A stretch of DNA of 64,000 nt, from contig ADNK01001860.1 of assembly GCA_000320545.1 (NCBI GenBank), positions 1 to 64,000 on the forward strand, in the 5' to 3' direction. The first letter of the stretch is position 1. Each line of letters opens with the position of its first letter. The DNA comes from Bigelowiella natans CCMP2755 (taxonomy: Eukaryota; Cercozoa; Chlorarachniophyceae). Below are positions 49,452 to 61,250 of this stretch, piece after piece. The notes below the pieces were generated by a model, which saw nothing but the letters and a program-made list of their open reading frames with translations, made no database searches and had not been told where the DNA came from. The position numbers and the translations under genes were made by a program.

Positions 49452-50198
49452 AAAAGAGATTGTTGAAATCTCCACAACAAAATCTAAAACATATACATTG
49501 ATGATGTATAGAGGGCCGCTATATCTCAATGGCGATTGCGAACAACGCGGGAGTGGTAATTTAAAAAATACAGTTCTCCCTCCACCCCCCTCCCTTTTGA
49601 AGAACCACCAACTCCGCATCCGCGACTTCCGTAACATCGTCCTCCCCCCATCGGTAGATCTCATTATTTTTTATCATCACCATGATCCTTTGCTTCGTTT
49701 TCGTTGTAGGGGCTCACCGGAGGAACAGCACCAATGATAGCTCAATACCTTATCATGTCGTTTGACCATGGATACGTGGTAAGAATACACGCAACAACCA
49801 ACACTCCGCGATGATGTATCAACACAGACGAAAACAAAGAAAGGCGCATTTTGTTACGGAAGACGCCTGTCTGTTCTAAGACGAAAGCTTCCGATGATTT
49901 TCACACCTTTTTTAAATGTGGCTGTGCGTAAGGGAGTTGTAGTATCAGGAGGAGGAGGAGGAGGAGGAGGAGGAGGGGGGGGGGGGAGGGTGGAGGGGGT
50001 GTAAGTCCAGATAGACCTAGAAGTAATGACTGCTATCACGATGAATGTGACAACGACGATGATGGCGACGATGATGATGCTAATGCTGTGTTATTATCAT
50101 AATGTACTTTGCAGTTGCTCGGGTGCTACGTCTCTGCAGCATTGTTCACTGCGACTCTTTCGGTACTAACAAGCACCAGCACAAGCAGCAATTCGTAG
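45669..50198 (+). CDS. MFS transporter, metabolite:H+ symporter (proline/betaine ProP-like) type
   Basis: A gene of about 15 short exons, each holding part of one membrane span. The first exon (45669-45827) ends with LGNTFEWYDFAVLGFIAPEL and joins in phase to EIFPSNDASTGLIEAFSVYA. FEWYDF followed by the FP..........F+.YA block is the signature of the MHS (ProP, KgtP) branch of MFS transporters. Then follow FLCRPISGVLLGFLGDK (the R..G...G..GD+ loop), RKNTITLALGTLEG, MGFATLLAGATPG, FQTIGIWSPILLCIAR, GLSVGAQSTGSILL, KSAYERHGLLTSVLIASQ, AGFILGGLIPAVM, WRIALWIGAAPIIV and GLTGGTAPMIAQYLIMS. The last is LLGCYVSAALFTATLSVLTS with a stop at 50196-50198. Introns are full of GAG, CAT, CCA, GA and CTC repeats. 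Several middle exons (47.7-49.3 kb) are uncertain. The substrate is unknown; osmolytes or organic acids are usual for the group. Confidence 0.8.
46806..47108. repeat. AAG and GAG microsatellites in transporter introns
   Basis: AAG lies at about 46806-46841 and GAG at about 47076-47108. Others in the same gene are GAG at 45859-45890, ATC at 47470-47505, CAT at 48051-48073, CCA at 48758-48802, GA at 49411-49448 and GAG plus poly-G at 49949-49988. Confidence 0.9.
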
Positions 50199-50665
50199 TG
50201 CAACGAAATAACTACTACTAATCGTGTCCAGCTAGAGGAGAGCAATTCCTGCACTGCTATCTGATCTCCGTTGTTCTCTAACCACTATATATTATATTAT
50301 ATGTAATGACTTATTCTCTTCTTCTTTGCCTACGGCGAGGGAGTGTAGTATTATTACTCGGTGTCCTCGTTCTCCTTCCTGTTGTCGGCTCTCCTGCATA
50401 TACACCTGCTCCTCATCTCCTTCCTCCTCCTCCTCCTCCTCCTCCTCCTCCTCCTCCCCTCCCCTCCCCCCGCCCTCATATGCATGTTTTTGGCATGTGA
50501 CAGGTGTTAAGTCTATGGTGCAGGCCAAGATGTCACTTCAAGGGAGGGCCGAATTGCGTTTCATTGAGTCAGGAGGAGGTCAGGAATAAGGTCATAAATA
50601 GGATAATATCACTGGTTACTATGTTTCCGGTTAGTGAATCTTTCTTCCTATAGTATATCTTGCTA

Positions 50666-50704
<39 letters not shown>

Positions 50705-51715
50705 AAGAAAGTAAATTAAGCTGCCACCCCCCTCCTCCCCCCTCAAATTCCCTCCTGCTCAGGATTCGCCAAAGATGGCAAGTTTTATCTCTAACAGCAA
50801 ACTGAGCTCCCAAGCTATCACCATAAGAGAGGCATGAAATTCCAAACAGATGAATCTCTACGCAAAGCGAGAAATGTATTAGAATGTGCAGTGAGTTCCA
50901 GAAACATAACAGGAGCCATTGTTCGTGCAGCCTCAGTTGATGGTATCGGTGCAATTATAATTGAAAGCATGTTATGAAGTTACACGATGTAGTAAAACGA
51001 ACAACCTAGTAACCAACTAGCAGGTGCTGTGCAATGATCTATCATTATTGCTCCTGCAATAATGCACGAAGAGCGTTCAATAGCCGCATCGTACAATTTA
51101 GCTACATCGTTGCTGCTGATGTTCGCTGATGTTATGTATACCGTGTCCCTGTAACAAGAATGTGAAATGCTAATCGCGCAACAAAGTAACCTGCATCTTC
51201 ATGATGTGCACGTAGCATGTACATTATGTACGTGCAACTGTCTTGCTAGGGGAAATGAAGACATGAGGTCATGCCTGTGCTAGCTATTCTCGTGTAGCTG
51301 CAGTCCACACGAGTAAGCCTGCATCAGGGTTCAGAGTTGTTCACCACGTTGGCATGTTCATTGTAGTCGCAGCTACACATATGTCAATAGTCGATAGCTC
51401 TTAATACGATACTACTACTGATGCTGCTATCAATCTGGCAGCGTGTAAATGGCATGAGCGCTGTAGCCGCTGCTCTGCATAATCTACATTACTAGATTAA
51501 GATGACTATTGAAAAAATGTAGTCATTTCAATACATCCGTCTCATAAACGGTATCGTGATATTTTTGCTTCGCACAGCTTAGGGACAATACGTACGCATA
51601 CGATAGATGCAGGCAGATGCTTGTGCGCTTTGTGTAGTGTGGATATGAATGTAAACATGCGCTGCTGCATAGCTATAACGCTCGATTTCATCTAAGACAA
51701 AGCAGTTACAACATT
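50199..51715. other. Intergenic region with microsatellites and a dispersed repeat copy
   Basis: CTC lies at 50418-50456 and CA at 50669-50701. From about 51000 the sequence becomes rich in GCTAGC and TGCAT words. An inverted copy of the GAGACGGATG repeat lies at 51440-51560. No gene is supported. Confidence 0.6.
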
Positions 51716-53450
51716 TCAATTGAAATTCCTAGAGAGAAATGAGATGACTTTTTCCTTAATTTTTTCTATGGATCCGGGATCGCTTCCTGCATGATCAGCA
51801 CCTGATAGAACTTGCGCATCGACGCTTTCAGTTGCCATTGCCGCTGCCATTCGTCTCACGAGCGCCTCTTTGTTCACAGTTTCAGGCACGTACTCATCCG
51901 AACCTTCAATGCATAACAGCATATAAGGATCATGTTGCGTTCTGGAATAGGGGTTGCACGATTGAACAACATTCACCAGAATATAGCAGAAGAGTTGGGA
52001 TGTCCATACAGCCCAAGCAACGTTTCAGCTCTTCGTCACTTAAATCGGAACTAAACATGTCGTCGTCTGTTCCCCTGGAATCACATATTCTCACATAATA
52101 ATACTGATGATAAACGAAAGCCTTGCTCATATTTCAGTGGGTTGTACTGTACCTTCCTGCTAGTGAGTGATATCGATAAGCAGTAATGGGTGCTACATCG
52201 TAAGAATCACGTGGCATCAGCTCTTCTTTCTTGCCCTAAAACAACGCCCACACAGTAGCAACCTCATTAGTGTGAGAAATGAAGAGAGTCCTGAGAATGC
52301 AATAGGATTCCCAAGGAAATGTACTCCCCCCCCCCCCTCCCTGTTTTAAAAAAAAAAAAAAAAACCTCTTTCACCATGGACTCCGCAAGCTGAAACCATT
52401 TTTTGGTATCTTCATTCGTAGCCATGGATCTAAACACAGCCGCAATTCACACTTGATTCGTGCATTCATAGCAAGAGGTGAAATTACTCTCGATCGCTGA
52501 CGGGGGCTTGGAGAATCGCTGCATTCAGCCGCAAGTTCAATCCATCAGCACTAGAAAGCTTCATTTCGTGATATCGTTTACAGTATGTCACAATGTCCTG
52601 GCATCTGAGGATATGGCAACGAATAAAATTCGATAATTTTTCGCAGATCCGTATGGAAAGTAACCCCGTAGAATGGCCCATCATCACGATTTCCGCGTCA
52701 TTTTCACCTAACAACAGTTGTTGGTGAACCCTATTCCCTCAATTTATGTAAAATGTGCCACTTTTCCGTATCATGCGAATAAGCTCTGATATTTCCTGAG
52801 CGTCTCCTGCGAGGCACGATGTTCCATAACCTGTTGGGAAAGACAGTGACGTGCAAACGTCATACACCCGAAACGCGAGTAATGCAGGTATTAATACTTC
52901 ACCTATGTACGAGGAGGATGTTAACGGTTGTAGGAACGTCCAGTTTAATTTAACACATGCCTCGGCTAGGGGTCCTACGTAGTTCGTTGCCATCAACCTG
53001 ACAACAACAACAACAACAAAGGAGCAACGGAAATGATGAAATAAGACTACCCTTGCTTCTACGACAATATGCCCAACAAGTACCCATCCGTGAGACCTCC
53101 CAGAAATATCAGATATTTCCTTTTCCCCTCCCGGGGGAGGGGCCCTGATGCAACAACGCTATCATGAGAAAATGAGATGGTGAACCGTTCAATAAAGGTG
53201 AATCATGCCCCACCGTCCGGATCGCATCGAAAAACAACGTGTCCCTACGTACGTAGTAGCATGTCAGCAAGAGAATAGTGCGCCGAGCACATTGAAATCC
53301 ACTGTTACATCGCAAGAAGCATTGATTGGTACCTTCGAGTACACTGAGAGCTCCCCAGCTAGTTGGCGTGTACCGAGCCGCAAGCGTTGGCCTTTTCGAG
53401 ATGATGTCGATGATGCCCGAACGAACCGACCGGAGATGCGGCTTTGCATC
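51716..53450 (-). CDS. DUF1749 (UPF0613-type) alpha/beta hydrolase
   Basis: A minus-strand gene whose 5' end is not settled; the first recognised exon begins after an acceptor at 53450. Exons read YTPTSWGALSVLEG, then KRKYLIFLGGLTDG, then NYVGPLAEACVKLNWTFLQP, LTSSSYIG and GYGTSCLAGDAQEISELIRM. They continue with AEIVMMGHSTGCQDIVTY, LNAAILQAPVSDRE and DLSDEELKRC..IPTLLLYSG. The last exon is SDEYVPETVNKEALVRRM to 51716. This order and the MGHSTGCQD, ILQAPVSDRE and LYSG.DEYVP motifs are those of DUF1749 proteins, alpha/beta hydrolases of fungi and plants with uncertain substrates. Ser in GHSTG is the nucleophile, and DHAG-like GADHAGSD near the end supplies the likely His. Introns are short and without microsatellites. 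Confidence 0.8.
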
Positions 53451-53602
53451 CTGCACACGGCTAGAGAAACAGCAACGACGGAGGCAGTGGCAATAGACAG
53501 GTATTGGTAGCTGCTGCGTGGTTTCACGTTCCGATAAACGCTAGCACCCATTGTTGGGAGGAAAAGGGGGAGGATCCTTTGATTGTACACGAGATATTCT
53601 GT

Positions 53603-55186
53603 ATGTGCGACACAGAAATCATTCTTGACGTAGGGAAAATTTACATTCCATTTATGCTGGAAATTGGAGTTGACGTACAAAAAAATCACAGGGCATTTTG
53701 CGGTCGTCGTCACAAGATTTCCCATTATCGAGACTACGAGTACCTCTTCAGCTTAAACCCGATACCCTCTTCTCGCCCCCCCTTGAAGGCGGAATCCCTC
53801 TCCCCCCTGCGCGCTTCCTCCCGAGGAAGAACCCGCGATGATCAACGAGTTCTTAAGGTGGCATTTGATTTTCTGGTGTTCTTCGTTGGTGTGGTCAGAT
53901 CGCTGTTCCATTCCTTTGCATCCTCTTGCTCTACTATGTCAATGATATTAGGGTGCTGGCAGCTGCGCTTGCCATAGTGGCGTTGATTTTTGCAATCATG
54001 TCCATCGTTCGGGGACAATGGAGCGTTGCAGACGTACACATGTTTCAGTTTCCTGGTCAGTACGCGTATATGAGTAAGCTGTGATGCAAATGACTTCTTA
54101 TCCTTTGATGAACGGATTGCAAATCCTTACATCTCATAAAACATTGGCCCTCAAAGCCCAAGCTCTTTCTCACATTATCATTTGGAATGTATGCTCATCG
54201 AAGGAGTATATACATATATTTTAACATACCTATGCAGGGCCGGAAAGAACCCCAGACACGACTGTTGACTTCGGACTATATGCCTACAAAGCGTACCTTT
54301 TCGGTGCGAAAGATGCAGAGTGGCATCTGTACACAAAGATTCAGCAGACCGACAACGTCAAATATCTTGAAATGGCAGGAGAGGCTGTCTGGTAAGTTCC
54401 GTTGCATGTTATACTGACATCTGTTTGTATGTGCAAGAGTCGAAGCGATTTTACGTTAGAGTCAAGACCTTCTTTTTACTTTAGATGCAAAATACAGGCC
54501 CTTAATACGTACATTTGATCAAACAGTTTCGCAATGGTTGGCTGTGAAACGTGCCTTTCGTTGTACATACTCTACGGGCTTCTAAGGGCATTTTATTATG
54601 GATGGACAATGTGGACAGCACGTCTGATACAAGGTATAGACATCAAACAAGCCGCACGCGAGAAATTTAATCATAACATGCTGACTTGGAGTTGCGTGGT
54701 TTTTTTGACCAGACGACTCATGGTCTACACTAGTCGAAGATTGCATCCTAATCGGCCTCAACTTTCTTGCTTGCACCACCGCCATCCTAGCTGTTTGTTT
54801 TTGGGGAGTTGCGGGACACAATGCTTCGCAGAAGATACAGTTGAGTGAATTTCTACGAATTCAGCTTTTTAAGAACACAATGCATTCCGTAGACCACATT
54901 CATTCGAAACGTTTATTGCTTGACCTTAGAATGAGTAGAAAACTTGTGTGTGCTAAAAAACAGAGCTGCATTAACGAGTCTTCCTGTCCCCGCAGTGGCT
55001 GCAGAGGCTTCGTATGGTCTCTCCTTTACGTATGCAATCATTGCTACACTGTCATCTTTCCTCTGTTGCGTCCTCCAGATTTTCATTTATTTGAGGAACT
55101 CCACCAAAAGGGAGCATGGTTTTGCTGGTGGATTGATTCCCAACTACGATACTTTCGGTTCTTCATCCGCACCAATGCCGTTATGA
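53603..55186 (+). CDS. Multi-span membrane protein, family unknown
   Basis: Six exons join in phase (53603-53857, 53899-54055, 54238-54391, 54527-54633, 54713-54844, 54996-55186) to give 331 residues. Hydrophobic segments are IAVPFLCILLLYYV with VLAAALAIVALIFAIMSIV, then MVGCETCLSLYILYGLLRAF, ILIGLNFLACTTAILAVCFW and TYAIIATLSSFLCCVLQIFI, so four or five spans. Between the second and third lies a soluble loop (PERTPDTTVDFGLYAYKAYL...), and the N-terminal part is polar. The overall plan recalls claudin/tetraspan-like proteins, but I see no signature of a known family. The intron at 54634-54712 reads through in frame in part, so the splice is inferred from phase and hydrophobicity. The start at 53603 is the first ATG in frame; ATG 53651 is an alternative. 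It is divergent from the DUF1749 gene. Confidence 0.65.
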
Positions 55187-56445
55187 CTCGTAACGAGTAC
55201 CCTCGTTATGGCCCTCTACGATTTGAAGGTTGGCTAAACAACATTAAGACGTATACTCGGGGATCAAAGTTGGGCCGTAGGTGCTTTCATGAGAATATAA
55301 ATTATATTATCTAGATTATTCATGATTTCACGACTGCGATGGTCCCCAGAAGTTTTCGGCAGTTTTATCTGATATGAAAGACTAGGCAAACAATATGAAA
55401 CAACTGACATAAAATTTAAACCGGCGCTTGATATAATTATCTATTGACATTGAAATACTATAATCTAGTAATGTTCACCACTCCTGTGCCGTTTACATGC
55501 ACGTATCATGTGCGCGTGTCTGCACGTACGGCACGCATTATTCACAATCGTGGCGCATGTGTAAACAATGAGCTGTTAAATTTGGCTCTTTTCTTCTCGA
55601 TGCATGTGTTTTCTTTAGTTGCATTCTGTTCACACATACACATTCGGTAACGTGCGCACCGAATTAAGCGCACATTATGGCATTGCATGTCACTGTGTAG
55701 CATTATTGAGAGCACTCAGCCCACCACATTCTAGCATAATTGCACATAGAGTATACCGAGAGCTAGCAGCGACGATAAGAGACACTATGGCAGCGCAAGT
55801 GTAATGTGCATCGGCACACGTGCATGTGAAATCATTTTATTGCACATTCAAGTATGTCACATTTAAAGGCCTTCAGTCATAGTCACAGTTATTATGAAAG
55901 CTGCAACCATATCTAGCATATGCGACACGATGGGATGTACAAACAACGAATATAACCATGAGCTCATGACTTGGAATATTTTGAATATAATGTGAATTTA
56001 CACGGTTTCCATAACATTGCAACGCTCGCGTAAGGAAAGCAAGGAAATCCTACGGATGAATTTGGTCGGTCGCAATGAGCGCTTTACATTAATTTACATG
56101 TTTTTTAGAAGAGTATAATCTTTGTTACGAAGTCATATAATCTAGCCAAGACTTTGGAATTCAAATAATCCAAATCCAAATCCAAATCCAAAAATTCACA
56201 TGTCAATTCACTTGCCATCAGGAAATTATCATCATATTTATTTTAACCGTACAGTGCTTTTGGAGCGTGGTAGAGATTTTCCTGCAAGATCGTGATATCG
56301 TTTGCGTGCATCTTTATTCGATAATATGAAATTGAATAAATATTTCTTGTTTTCGTGATTGTGCATAGCCTTGCTTCCGACGAGATCCCCTTCAGTCTGA
56401 AATTTGGTCGGTTGTTAATTTGATAAAAAGTGATGGGTGGCGAAT
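55187..56445. other. Intergenic region
   Basis: Bases 55440-55800 are rich in GCAT, TAGC and CACATTC words. A CAAATC tandem tract (about four copies) lies at 56165-56190. No gene is recognised. The region lies between the multi-span protein gene and the stop of the minus-strand DUF1769 gene. Confidence 0.6.
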
Positions 56446-57618
56446 CTACAGGTTGATTTGTGCTACCATGTACGCAACAATCCTCAGAGGCAAGTCCCTC
56501 CAATATTGCGTGAGATCCATTGGCTTCACTCCTGGAATGCCTCGTACCTGTGCGAACAACAATGGGGAAACCAATAAACATTACTGACAGGTTTGGCAGA
56601 GGCTGATGGAACTTACCATCCAAGAGAACAAGTCCAGGTTTCCGTTATGTAGGGAAAACGAGTAGCACGCTTCTTCTCCTCCCTTAAAAGAAAATATATC
56701 CTTTATATTTCGTTTTCGTCTTGTTTTCATCCCTGCCTCTTCTTCGGGGAACATTGCTACCCCAATTGGTGGTGGCTCTTCACACTTTTTACTATCGTCT
56801 GTTTTGCATGCCTCCAATTCTGGCGAGCCGCTTTTACTATCGTCTGTTTTGCATCCCTCTAATTCTGTCGAGCCACCACCCTCAGCTTCTTCTTCTTTCT
56901 TGGAACTATTTTTAGATGTCTCTACGAAAGTGTCTGCGGCGATATATAATGGGAAACTAATATGCGGAAGCTGTTTCTCATCGCCGAAGCTGTAATGTAA
57001 TATTGCCCCCCGCATCATATTTATTGCGTTCAAGACAAGGCTACACATGGTACGACGCACGAAACCTAATTTCATCTTATTTTCGTCTGCAAGTTTGGGT
57101 TCCTCATATCCAAGCTCGCAACCAATCCAAATCTGAATGTGATATTCGAACACAAAAATCATCTTCTTGCATGGTAGTTTTAGCAGCGATCAACGTAAAC
57201 GTACCATTTTCCCTTTCAATTCTTCGGTGCTTATCTTGAATTTTCCTTGTATTTGCAAACTAAACAATCTTTGATATCCACCAAAGTATTTCTGATACTC
57301 CTCGGATAACACTGACTTATCTTGGGGTCGAAGCTTGAAAATTGCCTGCCCTTTGAATATTTTGCTTTCGAAAGGAATTCCCTCTAAGGAGTTAACCTCC
57401 ATTTCTTGTCTTCTTTCTCCGGGAGTGCAAAACACGTCCTGCAAACTGATGTGCTCGAAATGTTGGCCTCCATACTTATCCCGGATCAGTTTAGGCTCTT
57501 CTGCCTCATAGTTTATCTGTGTGCTGCTTGTACTGGTTTCTATCTGGACTTCCGAAGGCGGCGCTGGCTTCTTGGAGCCCCTTGTGACTGTACGGGATGC
57601 GACCTTGAAGAAGGACAT
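56446..57618 (-). CDS. DUF1769-like protein
   Basis: Three exons (57205-57618, 56617-57132, 56446-56547) join in phase to give 343 residues. The first exon has SLEGIPFESKIFKGQAIFKL and FSLQIQGKFKISTEELKGKM. The second opens with IWIGCELGYEEPKL, where DUF1769 proteins have a G-G-E-L segment, and continues with MCSLVLNAINMMRGAILHYS. It later shows a segment with KDIFSFKGGEEACYSFSLHN and LDLFSWM. The last exon ends WRDLPLRIVAYMVAQINL. DUF1769 proteins are known mainly from fungi and protists and have no established function. In the second exon a 45-bp tandem duplication encodes two copies of ELE(G/A)CKTDDSK, expanding an acidic loop. Signal peptides or membrane spans are absent, suggesting a cytosolic or nuclear protein. 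Confidence 0.7.
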
Positions 57619-58537
57619 GGATTGCTTTCAGTGCAATGCGTCCGGGAACTGGTTCAGGCTCGGGCAGACCACAGAATATCGAGAACACTCTTAGTGACAC
57701 ACGCCCGCTCGTGACTCGCCACCACGTTGCAGCTGAGTGTCTCATACCGCTCAGGAAGCAAAACTTTCCTGCGACTGGGATCGGTGCAATCGATTTCTAA
57801 GTGACGACATCAGTTTTTACCTTACTTTAGATAATTTACACCACCATCCTGCTCAATTAAAATCTCGCAAGTTTCGGTAACTCTTACATGTTGTTGACAA
57901 GTGCAGCAAATTTCTAAGCTGCTGCAGCCTTCGTTTCGGAAAAAAGAAGGATGCAACTTCTCGTGTTATGGACCCAAAAAACTCTCATGCGACACAAAAG
58001 TACGCGGAAATCAGGAAATCCCCGATGTTCGCATAGAAATGCTCACATTTCTTGTGAAGCGGGGCTTATTAGGGACTTGTAAACGCCGGGTTTAATTCCG
58101 GTTTACCGGCTCTGATGAATTCAATGAAATTATTAACAGGATCTACTCCTAAGACAAATATCTTTCTGTAATCAATACGAGAGCAATCATCATTATCTCA
58201 CAGAGAAGAAATCACCGTTCATCTTGGCGACTTCGGGGGTAATCGCCATGCCGTTGATCCTGAAACCCTGGTTATATATGTAGCTGGCATTGTTTCTCTC
58301 CGCGTTGTGACCCGTCATGATTGTACTTAAATCGTAAGGAAGTTTCATGGGAAATCGGCGAGAGAAGAAGAAAGGGAAAAGAGTGTCGTATTACAAATTT
58401 ATCTTTTCGATTTTCAACCGTATTCCATCCGTTCTCTTGAGGTGGGCCTCTCCTCCCGCATCCCCACATGCCTCCACTCTATTTTCCATTTCAAAAAATT
58501 AGTTATCTATGGTGTTCCTTCAGGTAAATATCCTAGC
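57619..58537. other. Intergenic region, divergent promoters inferred
   Basis: Lies between the start of the minus-strand DUF1769 gene and the plus-strand ornithine cyclodeaminase-type gene. No repeat or gene is recognised. Confidence 0.5.
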
Positions 58538-59609
58538 ATGATCGGAAGAAGTGTACTGCGCGCTGCATCCAAAGGGATTCGCACGCAATGGCGTGCGTTT
58601 GCTTCAGTTGCCCCTCCGAAGCTCTTCAGTTATGATGTAGATAACTCATACCACATACTTATCATCGGAAATACCAACAAATGTTTACCTTGGAAGCATG
58701 TTGCTATAGCGATTCTCGAAGATCGAAGACTCTCATCTCCCTCTTTGCCTTGTTCTCTTACGTAGGAGATTACGGCAAATGTAAAAGAAAAACACGCAAT
58801 TGAGTCCGTTGAAGCAGCTTTTGGCATGCTTGCTAAAGGGAAAGTAAGTAATGTAACGTTGAGTCACGGGAACTTTGTCCTCCAGAAGACAAAATAACAT
58901 TGGGATATGGAAAGAATCAAGTTTTAACACAGAGAATTCGTGCAGGTTGATGTACCGATTCCTATGCACATTGGAATTGAAGAAAGTCCTGAGGCAGGGC
59001 CAGGAGATTGCCATATTAAGGGCGGGTTGTACCTACATAATTTCGTTTCAAATTTATTCGAGTCACTATTGTGACAATTTGCTCTTCCAGCTACGTGTAT
59101 GGAACGAAAACATGGACAGTAAAGCTTGCAAATGTCAGTTTTTATAAAAACGTTGAAAAAGGACTTCCACCAGGTAAAGTTTAGGGGGCTGTGTATCTCA
59201 GACTGCGCCTTTGGCTTAGTAGAATAGAGTGAGATGAGGATTAATATTTTCATTTTAGGTTCAGGCATTTTTGTTGTAATCGATGCGACAAATGGTTTTC
59301 CTTTGGCTATTTTCCAGGTAATTCTAAATTTTAGTGATTTCCATTTCCTTAAATGTGAATATAACTCAGGAAAATCGATATCTTACCGACCTACGCACAG
59401 GCGCCGCTGGCGCTGTTAGCGTGAAGCACTTTGCTGCGTAATTTATTAACTAATTGTCTGTCTCTATCTCTGACTTTGATAGTGTTCGCAGACCACATCA
59501 TAACAAAGTATGTTTCCTGGGCACTGGGATGATTGCTGGTGCAATGGCACGAGCAAGGTATGATTTCTGTTACCTATCCTTCGATCTTTCGGCCTCTTCT
59601 CTACGATTC

Positions 59610-59648
<39 letters not shown>

Positions 59649-60653
59649 CAAGAGCAAGATGAGGGGGATGCATGGAAAAGCTTCATTAACGTAATATTGT
59701 TCTACCCAGCTCGGAAGTTCATAAATGGACTGACGCTTACTGCTATGGATTGGATACAAAAATGACGGAGAGTTTTTGTAAGGAGATGGAAGGTAGAACT
59801 ATATGAAGGTATAGTACATATTTCACAAGCGTGATGGTTTTAATTTCAGCGGACCTTGGCTTCAAGTTTCACGTGTGCGAAAGCGCTGAGGAGGCAGTCT
59901 CTTCGGCGGATGTCGTGTTCACCCAGACACCAGGAAGCAAGTAAATAGCATTAAAAGTCGATATTGAAAGAGGTTTTCATCGGTATCATCATTAAGACTA
60001 AAACGGCCCTCCCCATCAACAGGCAAGTGCTGGAAATGGGATGGCTCAAACCTCACGCAACGATAATCGCTTCGGGCACAGACCAAGTGAGTATTGATAA
60101 CGATATTCAAACTCCAGTTCTCTCGCGAATAGATACGTTTTCCTCAATGGCTATATGATTGAAATTATTCAGCCCACCAAAAACGAGATTCCTGCGGATG
60201 TAATGGCGAACTCAAAGGTACGTCTGTGAATCAATCAATTTACAAGAAGAGCATTTATCGAAGGATGAATGTGTGTTGCTTCCCCTACTCGCAGATGGTG
60301 TGTGACCTTGTACGTCAGTGCAAACTTGTCGGAGAGCTTCGCACGGCTATTAAGGAAGGCACGGTTAGGAATCAACCTGACTGTTCCACGAAAGCATATC
60401 TTTAACAAGTTGAAATACTTCACAGATGAAAGAAGAAGACGTCTATGCAGAGATTGGAGAAGTTGTCAACGGGAGCAAACCAGGCCGTGAGGTAGAATTC
60501 AATGCGTTCTCTTGCCTGAAGCGATATTCCTAAGTATATGGCGAATATTAGGGCGATGAACTAATTGTGGTTGACCTTACTGGAACCGGAGCTCAAGACG
60601 CTGCAATTGGTCAAGTTGCTGTTGATGTTCTTGTGCACGGAAAGGCGCTGTAG
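58538..60653 (+). CDS. Ornithine cyclodeaminase / mu-crystallin family NAD(P)-dependent enzyme
   Basis: About a dozen short exons encode a complete member of the family. The start MIGRSVLRAASKGIRTQWRA is Arg/Ser/Ala-rich with no acidic residue, as in a mitochondrial presequence. Downstream come NVKEKHAIESVEAAFGMLAK, VDVPIPMHIGIEE (substrate side) and KTWTVKLANVSFYKNVEKGL. Then come GIFVVIDATNGFPLAIFQ and NRYLTDLRTGAAGAVSVKHF, which is the most conserved block. The Rossmann segment is KVCFLGTGMIAGAMARA (G.G.IA), followed by SAEEAVSSADVVFTQTPGSK and PHATIIASGTDQ. The C-terminal part reads DVMANSKMVCDLVRQCKLVG and ends DLTGTGAQDAAIGQVAVDVL with a stop at 60651-60653. Family members cyclise ornithine to proline, reduce ketimines, or act as alanine dehydrogenases; which one applies cannot be said. 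A CA microsatellite (59612-59647) lies in one intron. Confidence 0.85.
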
Positions 60654-61250
60654 GATAAGTCATGGAGTTTTGGATGAAGAGGAGATAGTTTATGCAAGGC
60701 CAAATGATACTGATTTCATTTGGATTCTTGCATACATGCACGAATTGCAATGTTGACATAGCCAATAAGCGCAATAACAACGTACTCAGCCAAGGATATG
60801 GATGTTATAGTTGCATGTTACCGTCTATATATAGCGCAACATGGCCGATTTCACACTCAGGAGATACGATAAATTACGTCTCGGTCCCTTGCGCAGGTCT
60901 AGAGCTAGAGAGGTGCATGGTGCATGGCCTCGTGTTCCAATCTGTGTGCAGCATTGCTAGATTGCGACGCTACGTCCCGTTTGTGGTTATGAGACGGATG
61001 TAATGAATTCATTTTTTCAATAGTCCTCCTTATGTCCTTATGTAGCTATCTAGCTATGCAAAGTTACATCCAGCGCAGGTTTACAGAATGCACTGTGCAT
61101 GCTAGCATGCAGATTGTGTCTGATGCAACCTTTCCTATATTGCGCTAGCTCTTCATGCATTGGTACAACGTACGTAACGGTTTAAAAATTTCATTTTCTT
61201 TTGTCATGAACCATCTTCATTAATTTAGCAAATCATGTAGCGAGGTCGAC
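60654..61250. other. Intergenic region with a GAGACGGATG repeat copy
   Basis: Bases 60940-61090 contain TTATGAGACGGATGTAATGA and TTTTTTCAATAGTCC, shared with other intergenic copies, followed by TAGCTATCTAGCTATGC. No gene is supported. Confidence 0.6.
60940..61090 (+). repeat. Dispersed repeat with GAGACGGATG core
   Basis: Matches the inverse of 51440-51560 over TATGAGACGGATGTA and TTTTTTCAATAGTC, and matches weaker copies near 6700-6830, 11410-11540 and 14880-14960. Confidence 0.7.

Noticed and set aside
50306-50589. Open frames around a CTC microsatellite after the transporter stop
   Set aside because: The reading depends on the triplet repeat, and the transporter already ends at 50198.
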